Positions 1 to 9,076 of a stretch of DNA of 64,000 bases are shown piece after piece (position 1 is the stretch's first letter; each line of letters opens with the position of its first letter). Under the pieces are notes generated by a model. It saw nothing but the letters and a program-made list of their open reading frames with translations, was not told the DNA's origin and searched no databases. The stretch lies in assembly GCA_028284385.1 (NCBI GenBank), contig JANQRT010000058.1, positions 1-64,000 on the forward strand. Reading direction: 5' to 3'. A program made the position numbers and the translations under genes. Source of the stretch: Opitutaceae bacterium (GTDB lineage: Bacteria > Verrucomicrobiota > Verrucomicrobiia > Opitutales > Opitutaceae).

Positions 1-1151
<1,151 letters not shown>

Positions 1152-1175
1152 TTAAATTTTCCCTACCTGATTCTT

Positions 1176-1583
1176 ATGGCACTACAATTGGAAATCGTTA
1201 CTCCCGAAGCCCGCGTCTACGAGGATACGGTTGATTCGGTTGTGGTTCCCACAACTACGGGCGACATCGGAATCCTGCCGGGACACATTCCGCTAGTCAC
1301 TGAAGTCGATGAAGGTGAAATCATTGTAGATAAGGACGGGTCATCGCAGTCGCTCGCTGTGAGCAAGGGGTTCGCCCAGTGTGTAGGCGACAAGGTTTCG
1401 GTGCTTGCTGAAAATGCGATTCAGATGGAAGAAATTGACGAGGAGGCCGTCCTCGAAGCACAGCAACGAGCGGAAAAGTCTCTAGAGGATATGCAAAGCA
1501 TGGATCCCGAAGAAGTTGAACGACTTGAGACAACTATTCGCTTTGCCAGAGCTCAGTTGATTGTAAAGAAGCGCCGGCGATAA
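1176..1583 (+). CDS. atpC: F1 ATP synthase subunit epsilon
   Basis: Epsilon subunit, part of the central rotor stalk and an inhibitor of ATP hydrolysis. At 135 residues it has the normal length. The N-terminal beta-sandwich is recognisable (LEIVTPEARVYEDTVDSVVVP, then GDIGILPGHIPLVTEV), followed by a two-helix C-terminal region rich in Glu, Gln and Ala, ending in a basic KKRRR. It is the last gene of the atp operon here: a weak terminator-like hairpin follows and the next gene is of unrelated function. Confidence 0.97.
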   Translation: MALQLEIVTPEARVYEDTVDSVVVPTTTGDIGILPGHIPLVTEVDEGEIIVDKDGSSQSLAVSKGFAQCVGDKVSVLAENAIQMEEIDEEAVLEAQQRAEKSLEDMQSMDPEEVERLETTIRFARAQLIVKKRRR

Positions 1584-1588
1584 GCTTG

Positions 1589-1617
1589 GGCGTTTTCTTT
1601 TTTCTCGACGCCTTTTT
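1589..1617 (+). terminator. Possible terminator of the atp operon
   Basis: GGCGT (1589-1593) can pair with ACGCC (1608-1612) across a 14-base pyrimidine-rich loop and is followed directly by five T residues. The stem is short, so this is a weak candidate. Its place just after atpC fits an operon end. Confidence 0.4.
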
Positions 1618-1658
1618 GCTTGGGTCTGGGAGGCTAAGCGGCTGTTGTTCTTTCTTTT

Positions 1659-2615
1659 ATGAAGATTTTGGTTACTGGAGCAGCCGGATTTATCGGCTCG
1701 AATCTTTGCCTGAGTTTAATTCAAGGAGGGTATCAGGTTCTAGGGGTCGATTGCTTTTCGGACTACTATCCCGCATCCATTAAACGTCACAATGCGGATC
1801 GTCTTTCCACTGCTGGTGTTGAAATGAAGGAATTCGATCTGGCCACGAACGCGTTTTCTTCTCCGCTTGTCGAAGTTGATGGCGTGGTGCATTGCGCCGG
1901 GCAGCCGGGCATTTCCTCTTCGACTCCTTGGGAAGATTATGAGCGTAATAATATTTTGGCTACGCATCGACTTTTGAATGCGGTCACGTCATCCAAAACC
2001 CTTAAGTCTTTCATAAACATCTCCTCTTCCTCTGTGTATGGGATCTTTGCTACTGAGGATGAAGAATTAGCTCCTAAGCCAGCATCCTGGTATGGCGAAA
2101 CAAAGCTGGCTGCTGAGCAGGAAGTGATGGGAACGTATCGAAATTCTGGATTTCCAGCCTGCTCTTTGCGTCTTTTCTCAGTTATTGGAGAGCGTGAACG
2201 TCCAGACAAGCTATTCCCGAAGCTGATCCGGTCTATCGCTTGTGATGAGACCTTTCCTCTTTATGACGGCAGCCTCGAGCATCGTCGCAGTTTTACGTAC
2301 GTTAGAGATGTTTGCGATGCGATTCTCGTTGTCCTAGAGCAATGGTCGAAAGCGGAAGGAGAGGTATTCAACATCGGATCTGACCACTCGTTCTCTACTT
2401 CTGAAGCGATTGAAATCGTGGAGGATATCATGGGAAAAAAGGTACGGACGACAACCCTTCCTTCGCGGCCTGGAGATCAGAAAGCCACTCATGCGAATAT
2501 CGAGAAGATCAGTTCAACTCTCGACTGGCGACCTCGGACCTCTTTGCGGCAGGCGCTGACCAATACTGTGAACTGGTACCTCGATGAAATTCATGAAAAA
2601 GTGGAATGGAAATAG
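1659..2615 (+). CDS. NAD-dependent sugar-nucleotide epimerase/dehydratase
   Basis: Extended short-chain dehydrogenase of 318 residues. The Rossmann signature TGAAGFIG is at residues 6-13 and the catalytic YxxxK is Y145-K149 (WYGETK), with Ser residues just before it (ISSSSVYG, 121-128). The N-terminus (VDCFSDYYPASIK) resembles UDP-glucuronate 4-epimerases, which make UDP-galacturonate, but substrate specificity in this superfamily is not readable by eye. It follows the atp operon in the same direction after 75 bp. It could supply a nucleotide sugar to the glycosyltransferases of the 36-59 kb region; that link is inference only. Confidence 0.85.
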   Translation: MKILVTGAAGFIGSNLCLSLIQGGYQVLGVDCFSDYYPASIKRHNADRLSTAGVEMKEFDLATNAFSSPLVEVDGVVHCAGQPGISSSTPWEDYERNNILATHRLLNAVTSSKTLKSFINISSSSVYGIFATEDEELAPKPASWYGETKLAAEQEVMGTYRNSGFPACSLRLFSVIGERERPDKLFPKLIRSIACDETFPLYDGSLEHRRSFTYVRDVCDAILVVLEQWSKAEGEVFNIGSDHSFSTSEAIEIVEDIMGKKVRTTTLPSRPGDQKATHANIEKISSTLDWRPRTSLRQALTNTVNWYLDEIHEKVEWK

Positions 2616-2652
2616 CTTTTAACGGATTTTCAAGACAGATTTTTATCCAAAA

Positions 2653-3972
2653 TCAGGATACAAGATTCTTTAAATTCAGTTGAGAGGAAATTTCTTCCCA
2701 TTCGATTGCCGTCTGCCGTCCGCTATCGAATTGTATTTGTATCCATTGACTAGCGGCTTTGATTTCAGGATGGCCTTTTTCTAGCAATTGTCCCGTATGC
2801 TGTTTAATCAGAAATTGAATGCCTGCCAATCCACTATCCTTCGTGATCGATACCTCTAGCGGTCGTCCAAGAATTTCAGGTACATTGAAGGGGGCGTACA
2901 TTCGCCACATCTTGTTTAAGCCATCCGCATGAATACCTGCCCGTGTACGATGGGCGTCTCTACCGAATAGTGGATACTTATCGGCGATGGGCTGATCGAA
3001 TAGCTGATACAATTCTACAAGTCTATTTAATGCGGTAAAATCGATGCCCCTTTCATCGACTAAACCCATTCCTACCAAGTGTAAGGCTACTGCTTCCAGT
3101 GGAGCGTTGCCGGTTCTTTCGCCTTTGCCTAGACAGGTCCCGTTTATTGCCGAGCAGCCAGCCATTATGGCGGCAAGGCAGTTGGCCATGATCATCCAAG
3201 TGTCGTTGTGGGGATGAAACTCGAGATTTTCGCTGGCCACCCCGGCGTCACGAACCAGTTTTATAAGTTTTGGGATGCCTCTTGGGGCTGGGATATTCTC
3301 GAACGGCAGTCCAAGCCCCATCGTGTCGCATATTCTTATTTTTGGAGAAAGGCTTTCTTCGTATCTTGAGGCGATTGTTTCGGAGGCTTCGATAAAGTTT
3401 TGAATAAAGGCAGGATCCGCCCGTGTCGCGTCTTCCAAGTGCAATCGAGGGCGAATTCCTAGGTCCAGACATGCCTCTAGGGCTTCCAAGTATTGGACCG
3501 ATCCTGCCTTTCGACCGCCTTGATGGAATTTATGAAACAGGTGGTAGTCGGATGCCGACGCCAGCATTCCCGTTTCCTTGACTCCTATCTCTCGTATCAG
3601 CTCAACATCTTTTCTCGTTGCGCGGATCCAAGTAGTTGGCTCGATGGGTGCCCCGTCTCGAAATCGACTGACAGCTCCTTCGAGGCTCGCCCGATCCTGC
3701 TCAGAATAGGCGAAGAATTCCGCTTGCCTGATCAAGCGGCTTTCCCCCGTGAAACGGCAGATAATATCGTAGACTTCCAGGCTCGTTTTGGAGCTTAGAG
3801 GCAAACCTCCCTGCTGCCCATCGCGATGCGTTGTTTCGGTTAGCCACACTTCTCTCGGCATATCCCCAGGAGGCGCGTCCCAACCGAATTTTGGAAGCCC
3901 TTCCTTAGGATAGAGGTGCTCGAGGTAATTAGGATTCTCTACATCCTTTATCTCATGGATCGGATCTTTCAT
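2653..3972 (-). CDS. DRE-TIM acyltransferase, Re-citrate synthase-like
   Basis: HMGL-like protein of 439 residues, of the isopropylmalate/homocitrate synthase superfamily. The DRE-TIM signature is TETTHRDGQQG (R50, D51) and the metal-binding HPHND has H253 and H255. The sequence has features I associate from memory with the clostridial Re-citrate synthase branch rather than with LeuA: IRQAEFFAYSEQD, WIRATRKDVELI, GVKETGMLASASDYHLF, GERTGNAPLEA, RAGIHADGL. It lacks the long C-terminal leucine-regulatory domain of LeuA. The predicted reaction is acetyl-CoA plus a 2-oxo acid, oxaloacetate if it is a Re-citrate synthase. It is divergent from a citrate synthase-like gene with only 61 bp between the starts, which supports a link to citrate metabolism. 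Superfamily is certain, substrate is inference. Confidence 0.75.
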   Translation of the reverse strand: MKDPIHEIKDVENPNYLEHLYPKEGLPKFGWDAPPGDMPREVWLTETTHRDGQQGGLPLSSKTSLEVYDIICRFTGESRLIRQAEFFAYSEQDRASLEGAVSRFRDGAPIEPTTWIRATRKDVELIREIGVKETGMLASASDYHLFHKFHQGGRKAGSVQYLEALEACLDLGIRPRLHLEDATRADPAFIQNFIEASETIASRYEESLSPKIRICDTMGLGLPFENIPAPRGIPKLIKLVRDAGVASENLEFHPHNDTWMIMANCLAAIMAGCSAINGTCLGKGERTGNAPLEAVALHLVGMGLVDERGIDFTALNRLVELYQLFDQPIADKYPLFGRDAHRTRAGIHADGLNKMWRMYAPFNVPEILGRPLEVSITKDSGLAGIQFLIKQHTGQLLEKGHPEIKAASQWIQIQFDSGRQTAIEWEEISSQLNLKNLVS

Positions 3973-4033
3973 CGATGTGAAGTGGACATCTATTAATTAG
4001 ATCGTCAATATTGATAAATAAATCAATATATCA
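3973..4033. promoter_or_regulatory. Divergent promoter region with inverted repeats
   Basis: This 61-bp AT-rich gap must hold promoters for both divergent genes. It contains a perfect 10-bp palindrome, TCAATATTGA, at 4005-4014, and a nested inverted pair TTGAT (4011-4015) / ATCAA (4022-4026), then another ATCAAT-type half-site just before the + strand start at 4034. One of the genes encodes a protein with a DNA-binding-type N-terminus, so these may be operator half-sites. No binding evidence is available. Confidence 0.5.
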
Positions 4034-5269
4034 ATGGAAGGAACTCGTGAAATACCAGTGACGCTTAGTGCAGCTACGGCAGCTAAGTTGCTAGATGTTC
4101 GAATCGAAACCCTTTACGCTTATGTCAGTCGCGGGTTGATTCGATCTGAACCTGCTGCGGGATCGGGAGGCAGAGAGAAGGTGTATCTCAGGGAAGATAT
4201 CGATAGGTTGATTTCCAGGAAAGCGATTCGGCGGAACCCGGATCAAATGAGTTCTTCAGTTCTCCGCTGGGGTGAGCCATCGCTTGATTCGAAACTGACG
4301 CTTATTAGCCAAAATCAATACTATTACCGGGGCGAAGAGGTCACTCGAATGGCAAAAGAACGGTCCTTCGAGGAGATAGCTATGTTTGTTTGGACTGGGG
4401 ATTGGGAAGGTAATATTCCCGAATTTTCTGGACTCGACCAATCGCTGGTCGAGTCTCTTTCCAACCTCATTAGATTAGATGAGAGACGTGATTGGCTGAA
4501 ACGTTGTCAACTGGCTTTAATAGTTCATGAGGATCGAGAGAAAATCGCCTCCAATTCCATCGAATCGGCCTGGGGAATTCTTTATCTGCTCGTATCGATG
4601 GCCATCCTGCCGTCTCAAGTTAGGAAGCCTCATTCCATTTCAGACGCACTAGCCAGTCTTTGGAATGTGTATCCAGATGACACCCACATCATTGATGAGG
4701 CTCTATCCATCTGTCTGGATCACGAATTGAATATCTCGTCTTTCACCGCTCGATGCGCGGCTTCGTCGGGAGCTTCGCTTCACGCTAGCATCGTCGCTGC
4801 CATATCGGCCTTCAGGGGGCCTAAGCATGGAGCGAACATTCTAAGAGTTCAGGCGTTCCTCAAGGAGATTGAACGGGAGAAATCCGTCGTATCCGTTGCT
4901 AAATTACGACAAAGAAGAGGGGAGTCGCTTCCCGGGTTTGGACATCCGCTTTACTCTGAAGAAGATCCTCGAGCGAAAAGAATTTTTCATATTCTCGAGG
5001 CTTCTCTAAGTGGATCGGCGGCCGTCACTCTGTTCAAGGAACTACGAATTTTCGGGAAAGAGGAGTTGAATCGCATGCCGAATATCGATCTTGCGCTGGG
5101 CATTCTTTCCATGGCTCTTTCCCTTCCGGACGACGCGCCTGTCCAAATAGCGACAATTGGTCGTTGCGCAGGTTGGATAGGACATTCGCTTGAGCAACGT
5201 GATAGCGATCAGCTGATACGGCCACGAGCCCGATATGTAGGAAAACCTCCCCGCCGCTCCTTAGCCTAA
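4034..5269 (+). CDS. Citrate synthase family protein with N-terminal HTH
   Basis: A 411-residue protein with two parts. Residues 11-62 form a MerR/excisionase-like helix-turn-helix (AAKLLDVRIETLYAYVSRGLI, here read as a recognition helix, then YLREDIDRLI). Residues about 75-400 are citrate synthase-like: DHELNISSFTAR (H230), RGPKHGAN (H265) and GFGHPLYSEEDPRA (H304, D311), matching the catalytic histidines and following Asp of the family. HTH-fused citrate synthase-like proteins are known in other bacteria but their reaction is usually untested; citrate or 2-methylcitrate synthesis is possible. The GFGHPLY form differs from the GFGHRVY of housekeeping enzymes. Its divergent partner is a Re-citrate synthase-like gene. 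Confidence 0.85.
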   Translation: MEGTREIPVTLSAATAAKLLDVRIETLYAYVSRGLIRSEPAAGSGGREKVYLREDIDRLISRKAIRRNPDQMSSSVLRWGEPSLDSKLTLISQNQYYYRGEEVTRMAKERSFEEIAMFVWTGDWEGNIPEFSGLDQSLVESLSNLIRLDERRDWLKRCQLALIVHEDREKIASNSIESAWGILYLLVSMAILPSQVRKPHSISDALASLWNVYPDDTHIIDEALSICLDHELNISSFTARCAASSGASLHASIVAAISAFRGPKHGANILRVQAFLKEIEREKSVVSVAKLRQRRGESLPGFGHPLYSEEDPRAKRIFHILEASLSGSAAVTLFKELRIFGKEELNRMPNIDLALGILSMALSLPDDAPVQIATIGRCAGWIGHSLEQRDSDQLIRPRARYVGKPPRRSLA

Positions 5270-5458
5270 AATTTTTCCTGACCACGCTGTCGACTATTGT
5301 CTGGAAAGTCTCGATACAGAGCAAAGGTAGTATCTTTGACCTTTGAGTTAACGGCATGGTGAAAACTCTCCACGGGATCTGTTCGCGAAACCGACATCGC
5401 TCACCCCTTCCTACAAATTGCAAAATATATGATAAGCCTCCATTGAATAGGTATTTGA

Positions 5459-5995
5459 TTATTGAATACAGAGCTCTTTTCTAGAGCGTTTCTCAATCTG
5501 TTTTGGCCGATACCAATCATGAGTGTTAACCACCTTGTTTAGGATAGCTTTGCCTTCTAGTTGGGAAGCAGTTTGATTGCCTCTCCCCTTGTACGGAAGA
5601 AACTCATTACATGAATTCCACTGAACTAGGGTCTGGATGATTTCCATCATGTATCCCTTCCCTCGGTACGATGGCACAAGGACATATTGGTCCTGAGAAT
5701 CCTTCCTGCGGCCGCCGATGCTTATCAAGCCTACTATCTCGGTTGATTGCTTCTCTTCGACTATGTATTGATGATCGGCTTGCGATTCAAATGCGCCTAG
5801 GAAACGAGAGATTTCCCTTTCTCTATCTTTGAATTTCTCGAGTCGTTCGCTTTTCGTATCGCGCGTAACCTCCACGTCCCTCGCGTATACGTTTCGCAAC
5901 GTCTCGACGTCTCCCGCTCTTGGTGGACGCAGTATCAGTCGCGCCGACTCTAGAATCGGGGGTGGTCTTTTTGGTGCTTCTATTATGGTATCCAT
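5459..5995 (-). CDS. GNAT-family N-acetyltransferase (RimJ/RimL-like)
   Basis: A 178-residue protein. The N-terminus ESARLILRPPRAGDVETL is the usual opening of RimJ/RimL-type GNAT enzymes, which transfer acetyl from acetyl-CoA to an amine. The acetyl-CoA-binding motif A appears as VPSYRGKGYMMEII. The C-terminal third is less typical: instead of the usual N-x-A-S-x-x-LEK segment it reads GNQTASQLEG and then a basic tail (KQIEKRSRKE). It may be diverged or partly degraded. Substrate unknown. A strong minus-strand terminator hairpin lies about 30 bp upstream of its start, so it probably has its own promoter in that short space or depends on readthrough. Confidence 0.65.
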   Translation of the reverse strand: MDTIIEAPKRPPPILESARLILRPPRAGDVETLRNVYARDVEVTRDTKSERLEKFKDREREISRFLGAFESQADHQYIVEEKQSTEIVGLISIGGRRKDSQDQYVLVPSYRGKGYMMEIIQTLVQWNSCNEFLPYKGRGNQTASQLEGKAILNKVVNTHDWYRPKQIEKRSRKELCIQ

Positions 5996-6021
5996 GTTTG
6001 TCTCCCTTGGATACGAACAAC

Positions 6022-6055
6022 AAAAAAGCCGAAAGAGATGATTCTCATTCGGCTT
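6022..6055 (-). terminator. Rho-independent terminator (minus strand)
   Basis: AAGCCGAA (6026-6033) pairs with TTCGGCTT (6048-6055); the stem continues inward after one mismatch with GAGA (6035-6038) / TCTC (6043-6046) around a four-base loop. Read on the minus strand it is followed by six T residues (A run at 6022-6027). It lies 25 nt after the stop of a possible 41-codon gene and just upstream of the GNAT start. Confidence 0.8.
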
Positions 6056-6079
6056 GGAAAGTGGTTCGTATCTAATGAC

Positions 6080-6205
6080 TTACGTCTTTATCTTTATGTT
6101 ATTCTCCACTTGCCAAGCCTTGGTCCACACGCAATGTTTCATGGCTCCGTAGTTAATCCCGGAGTTTTGCGAAAGTTGAGAAATGCGTGTATCGAGAAAT
6201 TCCAT
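6080..6205 (-). CDS. Possible small protein (41 aa) after the TraB/GumN gene
   Basis: A short frame running from an ATG at 6205-6203 to TAA at 6082-6080. The peptide (starting MEFLDTRISQLSQNS, ending NNIKIKT) has ordinary protein-like composition. The same frame is open further upstream, without a standard start codon, as far as the TGA that ends the TraB/GumN gene at 6287; so it is literally the continuation of that reading frame past its stop. It is followed 25 nt later by a strong minus-strand terminator, as expected for the end of a transcription unit. It could be a real small gene, the remnant of a longer one, or chance. I recognise no family. Confidence 0.3.
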   Translation of the reverse strand: MEFLDTRISQLSQNSGINYGAMKHCVWTKAWQVENNIKIKT

Positions 6206-6286
6206 CCTGATTTCTTCAAGGTCAGCTACTAGCGCTTCTCTATTTCGATTAAAAGAAAAATATACACTTTTTTTGGAAAGCGTTCC

Positions 6287-7213
6287 TCAAGGCGTTTCAA
6301 TGAGAGACGCGCTTTGCACGCGACTTATGGCGAGTCCTTTCTGCCGCAAAATCTCCAGGATGCTTTGCTCGCCCCAAAAGTGAGCGGCGCCAACAGCGAA
6401 GAAAAAAGAGGAATCAGATGAAGTTGTAATAGTTTCGTGGATACGAGAAGCCATGCGTTCATTTCTCTCTATGAGGAGGAAGTCGAACAATTTTCGATTG
6501 ATCGGATCTTCCAGATCGACCTGGTTCTCCATTTCCTTGCCGATCGCTTCGATGTCGCCTGACAGGTATGCTTCCACTAGATCTTCAAGCGGACTTTGTC
6601 GTTGAGTTTGATATTCCTGGTATACATCCAGACTTTCTTCCAGGATCCGAATCTGTTCCTGAAGCGTTAGCTCTTTCATTCCCTGCACTTGCTCTTCCGG
6701 CGTTTCCAGTCCGTCGCTGAAAATTTCATGCTCCTGAGCCTTGTGCCAAAGAACTAGGTCCAAGGCTGCTCTTCCAGGAAATTTCAATTGGTGTTCAAGA
6801 AGCGACAGGCTGAGAAAGATAGACCAGATTTCCGCCTTTTCGAAAAGCTGAGCTGAAACAAGCGGCGAAATGTTTTTCAAGGTTTCGTCTAGCCGCGAGT
6901 AAAGCGAGTCACCCAACAACTCCTTCAATGAAGCGTCGCCATCTCTGACCATCAGCCTCATCGCTTTCTGCATGGTTTCCACGTCGAATCTTAGTTCCGT
7001 AAAGAGACCGTCGGAGTCGAGAAGGACCTCTTCTACAATGGGATTCAAAGTGGAGACGCGAGGATCAGGCGAATGGATCGTCCCGAACAGGAATGAAGGT
7101 TTTGTCCCTTCGACGCGCCAGAGAAGCGGTTTGTTTTCCGCGCACAGCGAAATGAGGGAAACGAAGAGTGTCAGCCAAATCGTAAGGCCACGTTGATAAG
7201 ATGATGAAGGCAT
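6287..7213 (-). CDS. TraB/GumN family protein, secreted
   Basis: A TraB/GumN (Tiki-like) protein. The family hallmarks are the N-terminal LFGTIHSPDPR and the C-terminal FFAVGAAHFWGE, the latter carrying the conserved Gly and His of this presumed metalloprotease-like fold; function in bacteria is not established. I place the start at 7213, where the protein opens with MPSSSYQRG followed by a hydrophobic stretch (LTIWLTLFVSLISLC) and polar residues, a convincing Sec signal peptide. An ATG 20 codons earlier would put extra residues before the signal and is less likely. It stands alone on the minus strand, with a divergent DUF4399 gene upstream. Confidence 0.85.
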   Translation of the reverse strand: MPSSSYQRGLTIWLTLFVSLISLCAENKPLLWRVEGTKPSFLFGTIHSPDPRVSTLNPIVEEVLLDSDGLFTELRFDVETMQKAMRLMVRDGDASLKELLGDSLYSRLDETLKNISPLVSAQLFEKAEIWSIFLSLSLLEHQLKFPGRAALDLVLWHKAQEHEIFSDGLETPEEQVQGMKELTLQEQIRILEESLDVYQEYQTQRQSPLEDLVEAYLSGDIEAIGKEMENQVDLEDPINRKLFDFLLIERNERMASRIHETITTSSDSSFFFAVGAAHFWGEQSILEILRQKGLAISRVQSASLIETP

Positions 7214-7398
7214 ATCCGTTAGGCAATCACGGTAGAAGATTTGCGTTATCGAGTTTCGAAAGAATTGAACCATTCGGGTTCCGTGAAACGAGTTTTTTGC
7301 GATTCTGCAAAGGCGATTCCTTAAATATCACCATTGCCATAGGGTGGATTTCCTTTCTTTATCCGAGTCTAAACAATTGCCAACAAAAAGGAGGATTT

Positions 7399-7833
7399 AT
7401 GAGACAGGTGAAATATTTCGCATTTTCAATACTGGGGTTCGTTTGCTGTATTCTGGCCAATGGCCAAGACTTGCCCAAAACGCCTTCGCCCAAGGGGGCG
7501 GAAGTCTATATCATTTCTCCACAAGATGGAGATAAAGTATCTTCGCCCTTTATTGTGCAATTCGGACTGAAGGGCATGGGAGTCGCTCCGGCGGGTATTG
7601 ATTTTCCCGATACTGGACATCATCATCTGATAATCGACTTGAAAACGCTGCCCAGTTTCGACTTGCCGCTCCCCGCCAACGAAAACGTGATCCATTTCGG
7701 GAAAGGCCAAACGGAAACGGTGCTCGATCTGTCTAAAGGCAAGCATACTCTTCAGCTCGTATTGGGCGATAAGATCCATCTGCCTCACAGCCCACCCGTC
7801 GTCTCCAAGCGGATTACCATAACGGTCAAGTAG
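7399..7833 (+). CDS. DUF4399 periplasmic protein
   Basis: A 144-residue secreted protein. The start at 7399 is fixed by a strong Shine-Dalgarno (AAGGAGGA, ending 4 nt before ATG) and by a clean signal peptide (FAFSILGFVCCILANGQ). The mature part matches DUF4399 from memory: VYIISPQDGDKVSSPF, FGLKGMGVAPAG, DTGHHHLIID, then GKHTLQLVLGDKIHLPHSP. The family is common in proteobacterial and other periplasms and its role is unknown; the His cluster suggests possible metal binding, which is inference. It is a single-gene unit ending in a strong terminator. Confidence 0.88.
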   Translation: MRQVKYFAFSILGFVCCILANGQDLPKTPSPKGAEVYIISPQDGDKVSSPFIVQFGLKGMGVAPAGIDFPDTGHHHLIIDLKTLPSFDLPLPANENVIHFGKGQTETVLDLSKGKHTLQLVLGDKIHLPHSPPVVSKRITITVK

Positions 7834-7845
7834 CTTTTACTCTCG

Positions 7846-7876
7846 AGCCCCAGGCATTCCTGGGGCTTTTCTTTTT
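7846..7876 (+). terminator. Rho-independent terminator after the DUF4399 gene
   Basis: Perfect stem AGCCCCAGG (7846-7854) / CCTGGGGCT (7859-7867) around a CATT loop, followed by TTTCTTTTT. It lies 13 bp after the stop codon at 7833. Confidence 0.93.
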
Positions 7877-7906
7877 CCTCTCTTCAAAACTCTAAAACCC
7901 CGAAAA

Positions 7907-9076
7907 ATGGATACCCCTCTTCAGTCCAACGAAAACGATTCTCCTCAATCCAATCCAGAAGAGCCCGCCCCGTCAGCCGGTGAACAGCGCTACGCCATTC
8001 CCTTCGAGTTCAAAGGCAACACTGGCGAGTACTTCAAAATCTGGATAGTGAATCTTTTTCTCTCCGTCATAACACTGGGCATTTACATTCCATGGGCGAA
8101 GGTCAGGTCTCGTCGCTATTTCCACGCCAACACCTTTCTCGACGGGCATGCCTTCGACTACCTTGCAAAGCCGCTCAACTTGCTGGCGGGCTACCTGATA
8201 CTGCTCGTGTTCGTCGGATTGTATAACCTTTCCGTGTTCTTCAATCCTCTCTTTCTGATTCCTGTTGCGGTCATCTATCTTGCAGGTTTCCCCTGGCTTA
8301 TCTATAAAGCCTTTCGCTTCAAGGCGCGTAATACGGCGTATCGAAATCTTCGATTCAAATATCTAGGTGAGCTAGGAGAATCCTACACGCTCTTTCTTCT
8401 TTGGCCCATCCTCATTCCTTTTACCTTCGGTCTAATCTTTCCTTACTGGGCCATGAAAAAGAAGATTTTCTTCCTCGATAACCTTAGTTTCGGAAAGTCC
8501 AAATTCTCCTTAAAGCCTTCTCCTGGCGAATACTACAAGTGGTACATTATTTTCTGGGCAGCCGCCATGGTCCTTTATTTAGTGGTCGTCTTTCTGATGA
8601 TTGGAGGGGCCTTTGGCGTAGCGGCTTTAGGAGGCGAATTTTCCCAGACGACCCAAAGCGGCGATATTGCCGAAAATCCGTTTGATTATTCCGCAACCTC
8701 GGGATTTTTCATAGGTATGGCCGTCCTCTTTTATGTGCTGTTCATAGCCGCGGCCGTTATTTGGCAACAGGGCTTGTGGATGTTGATTTTCAACTATAAC
8801 ATGAGCGTCTGGGAAACTGGCAATCTCAGGTTTAAATCCTCCATGCAATTCTGGCCTTTCTGCCAGATCATGGTGACAAACGCTTTTCTAAGCATCCTTT
8901 CGCTGGGATTTCTCATTCCTTGGGCCAAAGTGAGGGCGACTCGCTACCTGCTCGAAAACATGTTTGTCATTTCGCCAACCACTACATTGGGAGAGTTTGC
9001 TGACGACGCTTCAGACGAAGAGTCTGCTATCGGAGATGCGGCGGTAGACTACTTCGATTTCGAGGTTGGATGGTAG
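7907..9076 (+). CDS. YjgN-like DUF898 membrane protein
   Basis: A polytopic inner-membrane protein of 389 residues. After a polar Pro/Glu/Ser-rich N-terminus (about 25 residues) come DUF898/YjgN repeats: the pattern F-K-G-N-T-G-E-Y-F-K-I-W-x-V-N followed by LGIYIPWAKVRSRRYF (residues about 58-73) recurs near the C-terminus as NAFLSILSLGFLIPWAKVRATRYL. About six to eight hydrophobic segments are visible. The role of the family is unknown. The last codons overlap the start of the next gene (ATG at 9070, stop 9074-9076), so the two are translationally coupled with an M48 peptidase, an arrangement often seen for yjgN-type genes. Confidence 0.87.
   Translation: MDTPLQSNENDSPQSNPEEPAPSAGEQRYAIPFEFKGNTGEYFKIWIVNLFLSVITLGIYIPWAKVRSRRYFHANTFLDGHAFDYLAKPLNLLAGYLILLVFVGLYNLSVFFNPLFLIPVAVIYLAGFPWLIYKAFRFKARNTAYRNLRFKYLGELGESYTLFLLWPILIPFTFGLIFPYWAMKKKIFFLDNLSFGKSKFSLKPSPGEYYKWYIIFWAAAMVLYLVVVFLMIGGAFGVAALGGEFSQTTQSGDIAENPFDYSATSGFFIGMAVLFYVLFIAAAVIWQQGLWMLIFNYNMSVWETGNLRFKSSMQFWPFCQIMVTNAFLSILSLGFLIPWAKVRATRYLLENMFVISPTTTLGEFADDASDEESAIGDAAVDYFDFEVGW

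Noticed and set aside
5034..5423. 129-codon minus-strand frame at the end of the HTH-citrate synthase
   Set aside because: It overlaps the conserved C-terminus of the enzyme and shows no protein-like features.
7214..7273. Upstream ATG of the TraB/GumN gene at 7273
   Set aside because: It would put 20 polar and aromatic residues before the signal peptide; start at 7213 fits better.
7201..7398. N-terminal extension of the DUF4399 gene from an ATG at 7201
   Set aside because: The ATG at 7399 has a strong AAGGAGGA and leads directly into a signal peptide; the extension would bury the signal.
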